64,000 nt of DNA from Semisulcospira habei (lineage: Eukaryota; Mollusca; Gastropoda; Semisulcospiridae). This document shows, piece after piece, positions 30,384 to 42,300 of this stretch. The translations under genes and the position numbers were made by a program. The stretch lies in NCBI GenBank assembly GCA_036245525.1, contig BTPG01000005.1, positions 128,727,299-128,791,298 on the forward strand. Reading direction: 5' to 3'. Under the pieces are notes generated by a model that saw nothing but the letters and a program-made list of their open reading frames with translations, did no database searches and was not told the origin of the DNA. Each line of letters begins with the position of its first letter. Positions within the stretch are counted from its first letter, which is position 1.

Positions 30384-33300
30384 CTGAAGAACAAAATACG
30401 AAAAACTGACTTTTTGCAGAGGGAAAAAAGGCACACATGTACTGTTAATTTCAACATTGGACATTTTTGTCAAAATATGGCAATTTTTACCCCTGTGACC
30501 TTGATCATTGCAAAAGGTCACTGAAATTGTTATGGTCAGTAAGGTCTTGCCATAGTGTATCCTTGGGCCAAGTCTGAAGACTGGCTTAAATACTAAATAG
30601 CCTCTGAGAAAATGTCAACGTTAAGGTTTACCATGGCCAACGGACAGATAACAGATGACTGACAGAAGACAGATGACCCAGTACATAACTCAATTTTGCT
30701 ACTGCACAATACGCCACACAAAAAAAATCCACTTATAGCAACCTGCTGCCTGATAATAAAACAAACAAGAATGGCAAAACCCTTAAGGCTCACATACATG
30801 AATGATCCTGTTCTAACGTAAGTGAAGGGTTGTCTTTTGTACCTGAGATGTTTTCTAAAACATCTGTGCAGCAGGGAATCAAAATAGTATGCATAGAAGA
30901 TCTGTAAAATTTGGTTGAAAAGTTTTGCAAAAGAGCTGATAAAAGATAAAATTTTACTTTTTTCACTTCATTTGTCGATCTCTTGCGACCCTTGGCCTTT
31001 TCGAGGTCGAGTTTCACTCCGAAGTTATGAATAGTATTTGACCAAAAAACATCTTTCATCAAAAATATGGCTATTTTTTACCTATTGATCTCATGACCCC
31101 TTTAAAGTTATTTTCCCCAGGTTCAAGCATTTCAACACAGTCAGAAAACTGTCTGCAACCGATACTGCTGACAGTATTATGTATGGGTCTTTTGTGTACT
31201 AACTTAGAGCTTTATGATGTAAATACAATGCCAAATGTCAAAATTCATTGTTTGGAGGGTGTGTTGTTTTTGTACCCGAGAGCGCAGATTATCGTCTGCA
31301 TTGGCCTCATTTTGAATTTGTGCATATTTACTAGCCTACGTCACAAGGCAGAATCCGGACAATACTGCAGACGAGGTCATCGGTGTGGTGTACACACTTG
31401 TCACTGATGTTCTCCGGCATCCCTTTGATATAATTTTCCACGAGAATGCATCCCTTTGATATAATTTTCCATACTCGCTATGCTTTCAAAATCACAATGC
31501 AGCGGGTTCCGCTTGATCTGCCACTACTAGTAACGATTGTGCTGGGGGCGTGGCTTTCCACGGTGCCTAGTTTGACCTTTGACCCATTATCCCTCGGAAA
31601 CACGAAACAGAACAGTGGTATTTATACCCACTTTCTGCACTGCAATTTCACATCTCACACATCTAAGTCTACGTAACTGAAAGCATCTCTAGAAATGACA
31701 AATGCACCATCGCATCAGAAACACTACCTCTGTGAATCGAGTGAATGAGCAGTTCGCACAGACAAAAACGTGTCATGACCAGCAATGTCAGTGTCGCAAT
31801 TTTGACACACACCGTAGTTTTCAGATCCTTGCAGCATAAAATCTGATGAACTAGCTCGTAACTTTATGATAAAACAGGTATAAAATCTTGCGAAATCAGT
31901 AAGACATAAATTCTACTGAAGATCACGAATTCTGAAAATCGCTAGCGCTCGCGGAACTATAGGAAGATCGAGAAAGACTGTAGATTACTTACTGATTCAC
32001 ATAGCAGGAAGCGACAAATTCTGGATGGGCGGTCAAGCCAAGCTCTTAATTATTCCCTTGTCCGATGTCAATTCTACTTAGGAGTATCTTGTCTCTCTTC
32101 CTCTTTCTTCTCTTCAATATCCGAGTGATTCTGAGTCTGTCATAGTCAGCCGGCGCGAGTCGACTGATACTTTCTTTTTTTTTTCTTCGCTGGTTCATCC
32201 GCCATGTTCTCTGATTAGTTATAATTATGCAGATGACCTAAGGTCGTATAGAATAGTTATGACATGACGTCAGCTACCATCGCCTATCAGAATCAATCTT
32301 TTGACAGGGTCCAGTCACACGATTCCGGTGGCCTCTTTCGCTTTGAACGGACGAAAGAAAGCATTTGGTGGGACAATAGGTGTGGTCACTGTCTAAGTGG
32401 GTATGTATACTGAAGCCCAGTAAAAGCTTTTTGCGAACTGAAGCATTAAAAAAGGTCGGTCGTGCCCCTTTAACCTTACCGAGGGGTCATCCAAATTAGT
32501 ATGCATAGAAAGGTCTTACCATCAGGTCATCTCTGTACCAAGTTTGGGTTTTTTAACTTGTGAATAGTATTTGAGAAAAAACAAATTTTGTCAAAATATT
32601 GCTATTTTGTACCTATTTCCTGATCCACTGAAACCTTGACCTTTGAGGTCAATGAAATTGGTATGTTAGAGAAAGGTCTTGCCACTAAGTATCCTTGGGC
32701 CAAGTTTGAAGACTGGCTTGAATAGTCTCTCACAGCAGTTTACCTTTCCCTAAATTGCTCTCTTTAGTTGGGCTGTGAACCGGCCGTGACCCATATCACT
32801 GATAAGCACATGCAGGTGATGCCAGACTCTGCCAGCTGCAGGCTGGAAGCGTAGCGCTCTTTGATCCTTGTTGAAGACTGTCAGGCAGGTGATCAGTTTA
32901 GCCTGTTTATAACTTTTTATTACCGTGGCTAAAAAGTTACAATAGTAAATATGGTTATGTAATCCTATGCTTGAAAATGTCCTCTTCAAGCTCATGAAAG
33001 TTTCTTTTGAAATCATCCTCGAATTCTGTGGTTATTACGTGATTCAAATGTGTGTAGTTCGAGGAACGTTCCCTCCGCGGTAGACAGTGCGGGTGTGTAA
33101 AAAAACTGGTTTTCAGTGCCGAATGTATCACCATGTGTGCGTGTCCTTATCTGATGCATATATGTAAAGTATAGCATGTTAAATCCATGGAGAATGAACA
33201 TTCCTTTCCAAGAGCATTTGGCTTTGGTTTCTCCACATTTTCATCAGGTATTCACAGACTGTCACTCGTCCAAAAATTGAAACTGATCAGCCTATCAATT

Positions 33301-36300
33301 TTAGACACAGGATCATAGTGACCCTGTGGACACTCATTTTAAACCATCTTAATGTGACACTAAGCTGGAACTGAATCTCTGAACAGCAAACAGTTGAACC
33401 TCTGCTCTGTGTATTGTTTTTAAACTGTGTTAAAATTGTGATATTGTTAAAAACATTTACTGTATCGCTGAAATTCGCATACTTCATGTCGGCATGCTTT
33501 GAATGAATTACCGTTTTCACTTGGCCCATCAAACCGGCTTTAGCAAGACTCAGGTATGTTGATTTGAAGATTTTAGCATGGGATATGCCAGTTAAAACAT
33601 CTGTTGACAGCACTGACTTTGTCTGAACTTTCCAGCAATTTTTCTTTTTGAACAGTCATGTGTTGAAAAGTATGATAAACTAACGGAAGGCTGCATCTAA
33701 TCCGTCTCCTAATGATACTTTGAGCCAGTGCATGAGAAACATCCACGCAGATTACCCCAGAATGTTTGGTGTCTAAAGGTAGTACAATTTCTCCTCTACA
33801 AGATGACTTATGTTCAAGTAATAGCTCACAACTGCAGGTTAATTAATTCTGGTTTAAAGACAACATCTGTAATTCACAGCTTATTTGCTGATGTATGCAG
33901 CAGAGGCTAAGAGATAATCGGGGTAAAGCACAGTAGTACTGTGAACAAAGACGGCTGCTGCGCTATTCGCATCCCCAGCTGAAGGGAGACGGCACAGTGG
34001 GTGCCTTATCAGTCATGGTATTTAGCGCGCTGATAGTAAGGGGAAGGAGGCTGCCTCGTTATCTCAGTGCTCTTGCAAAGCTGATCTGCCTGCCAGCACA
34101 GCTGAAAACTGAAGAGCATAGACTAAACTGCCCTGCTCTGAGAAAATTCTAACGTTAAAGTTTACCACGGATGCCAGCAGACAGACACCAGATGGAAAAC
34201 CACTGGCCTAGAACAAAGACTCACTTTTGCTTTCGCATGAGCCCCAAAAATTAGAGTTCCCTACTTTTATCTTTATGTAAGAAACAAATGTGCATCTTCT
34301 CACTAACTGCCGAAATATTAGAGCAGATTTAAACAAGAAACGCAAAGCCCTTATATCTCATGTGTATCGACCGATCCACACGTCTGACAATAAGTAAAAA
34401 GATGGCCTCTGCACTAACAAAATCCATGTTTTCTCAAAATTTAATCTGTTTTCACACATCTGTGAAACACTGTGACCCTTGACCTTTACAATGAGTCAAC
34501 TAAATTAGGATACATAGGAAGGTCTTATCATCAACTACCTTTGTGCCAAATTAGATTGGAAAGTTTGCAAAAATGTTGATAATAAATACAATTATTGGCA
34601 TTTTATACACATTTGTTGACCTCTTGTGACCCTTGACCTTTCCGAGGGGTCATCCAAATTAGTATGCTTAGATAGGTCTTACCATCAGGCATCTTTGTAC
34701 CAAGTTTGGGTTTGAAGTTGTGAATAATAATTGAGAAAAAACATTTCTTGTCAAAATATGGCTATTTTTTTTTTTAACCCATTACTGAGCTCTTGTGACC
34801 CTTGAACTTTCTGAGGGGTCATCCAAATTAGTATGCATAGATAGGTCTTACCATCAGGTATCTCTGTAGCAAGTTTGGGTTTGGAGTTGTGAATAGTATT
34901 TGAGAAAAAACATCTTTTGTCAAAATATGGCTAGTTTGGACCTATTTCCTGAGCTCTGTTGCGAGGGATCAACCAAATTAGTGTGCATATAAAGGTCTAA
35001 CCATCAGGTATCTTTGTACCAGGTTTGGGTTTGAAGATGTGAATAGTATTTGAAAAAAAAAAAAATTATGTCCAAAAATGTATTTTTCTCTAAAATGTAT
35101 TTTTTCAAAAAATGAATTTTTCTCTAAAATGTATTTTTTCGAAAAATACTTACCGATGACATTACTGTATGGAAGTGTCTACTAGCTTACCCAATTTCAG
35201 CCTAAGAACCTGTTGTGTTCCTACACAACCAGGGAGGCAACTCAGGGAACTGTAACCAGGGCCGTGAGTAGCTTCCCATCTTTGTCCATCCGGTCACGTG
35301 CCATGTGGTGACACGCTAGTCAGAATGCTTAGCAAACCAGCGGCAAGCGGGGCAGGTGGGGAGGGTCCTCAAAGTAATGTCATCGGTAAGTATTTTTCGA
35401 AAAAATACATTTTAGAGAAAAATTCATTTGTTTCCTCCAAAACATTACCAATGACATTACTGTATGGAAGAATTGTGAAAAGGAGGAGGGTGCCGCCCAA
35501 GATAACCCCCTGTGTAAGGGCTTAACCTGAACTGCCTTCCCAATAGCAAACTCCTGACAATTTCAGCTAAGTATTATCTACGGCGCCACCGGGAGGGAGT
35601 GTTGCGCCGCAGTGATGTCCCCGACCAGAGCGAGGTTGTCTCGCTGGCCTTTCAGATCCTGGAGGTAGAAGCGGGTGAAGGAGGACTCTGCCCACCAGCC
35701 GACAGCTGCCACGATGTCCCCGACAGCACAGTTGCGGTCGAAGGCGATGCTCGTGGACATGGCTCTAACCTCGTGTGCGCGTATCTTTAGCCTCTTAGCT
35801 CCCTCTGGGGAGAGGTCCTGGTAGGCGGACCATATGACCCAGCGTAGCCAGGAAGATATTGTCTGGGCTGTAATGTCAGTTCTGCCAGCGGCAAGTGGCA
35901 GAAAGAGACTGGACCGTCCACGCCGGACGGGCTTGGATCTGTGTAAGTAGATAATTATGCAGGGCACGCACTGGATCTTGCTGCCTGGTCTCCCGAGGAA
36001 AGTTAACTCCTTTCAGAGGCCGAATGGTGAACACCTGAGGCGCGGTCAAGGGAGACCTAGTCTTGGCGAGGAAGGAAGGGTCAGTGAGTAGCTGCACGGC
36101 ACCATCCGTCCTGAACTGCAGGCAGGCAGGGCACGCTGAGAGCGCCTGTAGCTCGCTTACTTGGGCCGCCGTGGCCAGGGCCAACAGGAAGCAGGTCTTC
36201 CAAGTCACATCCGCAAACCATGCCAAGGGGAGCAGTTCGAATCGGTCGGAATTCAGTCACATCAGTACCCAGGGTAGGTCCCAGCATGGAATCAGTGAGC

Positions 36301-39300
36301 GTGGGACCGGGCGCTGGAGGCCAAAGTGCGTCATAAGGTTGGCCAGGTCTTTGCATTCGCCGGGGTCCGAGTGGCCGAGGCGTCGGTAAGTGTCCGCAAT
36401 CATGGACAGGTATCCTCTGATCGTGATGAGGTGATCCCTGGTCGCCAAAGAGACAGAGGAAGAACTCAGCGAGCTGAGGGATAGTCAGTTCGGTGGGGGA
36501 GAGTTGCTGGTCAGCACACCAGGACTGTAGCACTCGCCACTTTCCCTTGTATACGCATCTGGTCGAGGGTCTGCGGGCTGAAGCGATCGCTTCCACTGCT
36601 GCACTCGAAAAGCCTCTTGTGGCGAGGGCTTGCCGCACCATCTCCAGGCGTGAAGGAGAAGCCGCTCTGAGCATGGGTGGAACAGTGGCTGGCGGGGTTG
36701 CTTGAGCATCATGCTCGGGGGGGGGGGGGGGGGGGGGCCGTGGCGAGACTGAGCAGATCGGTGGTCCAAGATCTGTTCCAGGAGAACGGAGCTACCAGTA
36801 ACATCACCGAATTGCATCCCCTGAGCTTGAGCAGGACTTTGGGGACTAGAACCTTCGGGGGATACGCGTAAGCGACGAGACCGTCCCACGGAATGGAGAG
36901 TGCGTCGACTGCCCTGGCTAGGAGGTCTGGAATTGGGGAGATGAAGAGGGGAAGCGGGTGATTCCACCTCGTGGTGAAGAGGTCGACCACAGGAGTCTCC
37001 CAGTGAGCGCAGATCATCCGAAAGATGTCCAGCCATAGAATCCATTCCATGTGGAGTAACTGTCTGCGCTGCAAGAGGGCGTCGGCTAGGACGTTCAGAT
37101 GTCCTGGAATGTGTCGTGCTCGGAGGGAGCGCATTAGGCGGTAGAGGAGTATGCATAGGTCGGAGGAGCGCATCCCACCCTGTTTCTGAATATACGAAAC
37201 CACCGTGGCGTTGTCCGAGAGGACGAGTAGCTCCTGGTGACGGAGGCGCGACTCCCACGCGATGAGCACCTGCCAAACCGCGTTCATTTCCAACCAGTTG
37301 CTGTGCCTGTCCACCAGGTCTGGTGGCCAGCAGCCGGACGTCTTGAGGAAACTCGGTAGCAGGTGAGCACCCCAACCGGCGAGACTTGCATCCATGCAGA
37401 GGGAAAGCTGAGGAGGAGGTGAGGCGAGAGGAACTCCCGATGCGAGCCATGAAGGGTCCGACCAGCGCCGAAGATGGGGACGAAGCATGTGAGTAACCGG
37501 CACCGGGGCCGCGATGTTGCCAGAGGACGGACGCCAATGGAGAAGGAGGTGCAGCTGGAGAGGCCAGGAGTAAAGATGACCGAGAGGTAGGAGGTCCGTC
37601 GCTGCATTCATCAGGCTTAGGAGCTGAAGCCAAACTCTGGCTGGAACTGCATCCTGCTGGGCCACTTGGCCGGCTAGGGCGGTCAACTTCTCGATCCGGG
37701 GCTCCGGCAGTCTGACCCGGTTGAGGTCAGTCGCAAATTCCATCCCTAGGTGTACAAACTGGTGGGAAGGCGTGAGGTCCGACTTGCCAGCGTTGATTAG
37801 GAAGCCGAGCCGCGTCAACAACCAAATCAGCGCATCCCTGTCCGTCACTAGCGTGGTCTCTGACTGGTTCCTCAGAAGGAGGTCATCTAAATAGTTCGAG
37901 GTCGGGCTGGAGGACGACTGTCTGGCCTTGGCAACAATGGCGTCCATGTTGCAGGTGAAAACCCAAGGGCTGAGGTTGAGACCGAAAGGGAGGGCCCGAA
38001 ACTGGTAAACCAAGCCGTTGAAGGCAAAGCACAGGTAATGCCTGGAGGCGGGGTGCATGGGGACGTGGAGATATGCGTCGGACAGGTCCAGACTGACGGC
38101 GAAATCTCAGGGCTGTACGGTGGCCTTGAGGGCCCTGGCTGTCTCCATGCGAAAGGACGGGGCCGCAATGTATCTGTTCAGTGCCGAGAGATCAATGACG
38201 GGTAGACACTTGCCGCCCGGCTTGGGTACCACGAAAAGGCAGCTGTAGCAGGCTGGGGAATCGTGGCGCGAGACTACCTCTGTGGCAGCCTTCTGCAGTA
38301 GAGCAGCGACCTCGCTGCGAAGAGCGTCGGCTTTGAGCTGATTAAACGGCACCTCGGTCCACAGGGGGGAGCGGCGTAGTGGCAGCAGAGAAAGGAAGGT
38401 GATCAGGAGGCCCTCGGAGATGGTGGATAGGACCCAGGGGTCGTCTGGAAGCAGCGACCGCCAACGTCGCTGCTAAGGGTGAGCCTCCCGCCGACTGGAG
38501 ACCCCGAGACGAACAGCGGGGGCTGAAGCGGGAGGAGTAAGGGGGCCCTCCCGTGCCCCAGGCGGTGGACGGGCTAGGGCCAAGAAGAGGCCGAGGTCCG
38601 GACAGGTTGGGATCGGCCGAAGGCAGGGGCATGGGCCCGGGGATGGGAGGCAGGTTGGATGGTCTGCCGGACCACAGGGCGTAACCCCCAGCCTTGCGGG
38701 CTGCTTGAAAGGGGGGGGGGGGGGAGGGGGGAGCTGCTGGGCCAGAGGTCCTTATTTGCGTCCTTCACCGACTGCCAGGTGGGGCCGAAGAGAAGGGGGC
38801 CACCAAGGGGAGCGCGACGAAGCTGCGACAGGCCTGGAGCAGGGCATCCCGACACATCAGATCACAGTTCGCGGTGGCGGCCATGGCGTTGACAGTGGAG
38901 TGGTACGCTGCCCGGTTAGCTGCCACTGCAAGGGCGAGGAGGTCTCCCAAAAGGGGCGAAATGGACAGGTGCCAGGCGTCCTCAATGCGCCAGACGAACG
39001 CTTGAGTAAGGAGCTCCAAGAAACCTGAGCAGGCTAAGGTGTTGCGAACCAGAGACGCCAACCTGTCCACGCCGTGGGAGATGTTACGCTGCGCCAGTCC
39101 TGATCCTCCTGCCAACAGTAGCGCTGGAGGATCCACCTCGGGAAGGGGACAGGGAAAGGCCTGGGAATGTCCTGCACATCAATCCTGCTGGAAGGCGATG
39201 CCCAGGCCAGCAGGCCACTTACGGTCGGAGAAGAAGAAGGCCTCGCACGAGGGGTGCTCTAGCAGATGCGCGGAGAAGGTGGCGGCCAGGTCCTTAAAGC

Positions 39301-42300
39301 CCGGGGGCTGGGGAAGCGTCTTCCTCCTCTTGACGACGGTCGGCATCAACAAATGCGGAGACCTTCCTCTTAAGCAGGGGGCATGGGGGGCAGGCCTCGG
39401 CCGGAAGGCACGCTGCAAATAAGTCGAGTCGCTTCCTCCAGGGAAAGAAGAGTCTCAGCCCTCAGACCGGCGGGGGCCGCAGGCGAGAAGGTGGAGGCAG
39501 GGGAGCGCGAGCGGGAAGAGGGAGACTTACTGTGGCGGAAGGCAAAGGCAGCCACACAGTACGGACCAAAGTCGCCACATGGAGAAGAACCAACGCAGAT
39601 CCGGCAGGTAGTCCGTAAGCAAGCACAGGTTAAGTCCAAAAACGTATTTTTCTTTAAAATAAGTTTTTTTGAAAAATACTTACCGATGGTATTACAACTA
39701 GGAAATGTTTCTTAGCTAGTCTAATTTTAGCCCAAAAATTGTTGTGTACGATAATGGCCATGATGGCAGGAGAGGGGCGCCATAGGTTAGGCGGAAACCC
39801 GGTAGCCTCCCTTCCGGTTCAACCACGCATGTGCTCAGTGCTCAAATCACCAGTCAGTTTCTTAGCGGAGCAGCGGCGAGCGGGGCAGGTGGGAGGGACC
39901 TTCGAGTAATACCATCGGTAAGTATTTTTCAAAAAAACTTATTTTAAAGAAAAATACGTTTGTTTTCTCAAAACACATTACCGATGGTATTACAACTAGG
40001 AAGAATCCCGAAAAGGAGGTGGGTGCCGCTAACCGCCCCTACCCCTGCCATCGAAGTTACTAGAAGAGTCCACCCCAAGCAACCTCCCTCTAATTTTAGT
40101 GAAGAAACTTACGGCGCCTAGGGCGCCGGGAGGGAGTGTTGCGCCGCCACGATGTCTCCCACCAGCGCTAGGGTCTGCCGCTGGCCGGAGAGGTCCCTCA
40201 GGTAGAAGCGAGCGAAGGTGTTCTCTGTTCGCCAGCCCACAGCCGCCACGATGTCCCTGACCGCACAGTTGCGTTCGAATGCGAGGCTCGTGGCCATGGC
40301 TCTGATCTCGTGCGCCCTGATCCTCATGCGTTTTGCTGCATCAGGGGCGAGTTCCTGGTAGGCGGATCGTATCACCCACCGAAGCCAGGAGGATATAGTC
40401 TGGGCTGAGATGTCGTTTCTACCTGGGGACAGAGGAAGAAAAAGGCGGGTGCGTCCCCTGCGGAGGGGCTTGGTCCGGCGCAGGTACACACGTAACGCTC
40501 GAACTGGGTCCTGTTGCCGGGACTCTCGATCGGAGCGTGGTTCTCTGAGAGGTAGTATGGTGACCAGTTGTGGTGCCACGAGTGGAGATCTGGTCTTGGC
40601 TAGGAAGGTCGGGTCGGGAAGCAGCTGCACCGAACCGTCCGTCCGGAACTGTAAACAGTTGGGGCGAGTAGAGAGGGCGTGCAGCTCACTGACTCTGGAG
40701 GCTGAGGCGAGGGCTAGCAAGAAGCAGGTCTTCCGCGTCACGTCCGGTAGTCTCGCCAGCTGTAAAGGCTCAAAGCGGGCCGAGTTGAGCCAAGTAAGGA
40801 CCCAAGGTAGGTCCCAACGTGGTAACAGTGTACGTAGAGCGGGACGATGCAGACCGAAATGGCCCATCAGATCGGCGAGGTCCTTGCAGGCGCCCGGGTC
40901 GGGACGTCCCAGATGCCTGTAAGTATCAGCGATCATGGCCAGGTAACCTCGAATGGTGATGGGAGCTAAACGCTGGTCGTGAAAAAGCCAGAGGAAGAAA
41001 TCCGCCAGCTGAGGGACTGTCAACTCGGTGGGGGAGAGGCGTCTGTCGTCACACCAGGTGCTGAGAACTCTCCACTTGCCCTCGTAAACTCGTCTGGTCG
41101 AGGCTCTGCGGGCTGTAGCGATCGCGTCCACTGCCGCACCTGAGAAGCCTCTAGCGGAGAGGGCTTGCTGGACAACCTCCAGGCGTGGAGGAGGAGACGT
41201 TCTGGACAAGGATGGTACAGCGTCTGCCGTGGTTGCTTGAGCATCGTTCGTGGAGTGGGTAGCTGTAGTGGGGGGGTCGTCGCCAGATTCAGGAGGTCGG
41301 TCGTCCACGACCTGGTCCAACAAAACGGGGCCACCAGAAACAGGATAGTGTTGCTGCCCCTGAGCTTGAGAAGAACCTTGGGGATGAGGACCGTGGGTGT
41401 GTAGGCGTAGGCGACCAGTCCATCCCAGGAGATGGAGAGGGCGTCCAGTGCCCAGGCCAAGGGGTCTGGAATCGGCGAGACGAACAGAGGGAGTTGGCGA
41501 TTCCATCTCGTGGCAAAGAGGTCGATCATGGGTGACTCCCAGGTAGCGCCGATCATCTGAAAGATGTCTGGACGCAGTGACCACTCGGTGTGCAGTAGCT
41601 GACCGCGACGGGAGAGGGAGTCGGCCAGCACATTCAAGTGGCCCGGGATATGTCGAGCACGGAGAGAAATGTCCCGATCCTCGCACCACCGGAGCACTTG
41701 GTACAGGAGGATGCAGAGAGATGGGGAGCGGGTTCCGCCCTGCTTCTGGATGTAGGCGACGACCGTAGAGTTGTCCGACAACACCAGTAGCTCCTGGTGA
41801 AGCAGGCGAGATTCCCACACACGAAGGGCTTGCCAGACGGCTTCCAGTTCCAACCAATTGATGTGTCGGTCCCGGAGATCCAGGTCCCACCGGCCGGAGG
41901 CCGTCTCGAAGGAGGGTAGAAGGTGTGCTCCCCAACCGGAGAGGCTCGCGTCTACGCAGATGGAGAGGGAGGGCGGAGGCGAGAACAGCGGCACTCCTGT
42001 TGCGAGCCAGAGTGGGTCCGCCCAGCGTAGAAGGTGAGGACGGAGCAACGAAGGAATCGGAACCGGAGACTGTAGGTCGGAGGTCGACGGACGCCAGTGT
42101 AGCAGAAGGTGCAACTGTAGCGGCCGGGAGTAGAGACGTCCTAACGGAATAAGGTCTGCTGCAGCGCTCATCAGCCCCAGCAACTGAAGCCACTGCCTGG
42201 CGGGAATCGAAGACTTCTGGGATACCTGCCGAGCTAGATCCGCCAGCTTCTGAATGCGGGGTTCGGGCAGCCGGACGATATTGCGGTCGGTGTAGAACTC

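Noticed and set aside
31093..31407. Plus-strand frame of 104 codons
   Set aside because: Starts inside a DR1-repeat fragment, no conserved motif, no splice signals.
32046..32205. A 50-codon protein from the ATG at 32205
   Set aside because: Recounting the ten-A run shifts the frame; it stops after 19 codons unless spliced.
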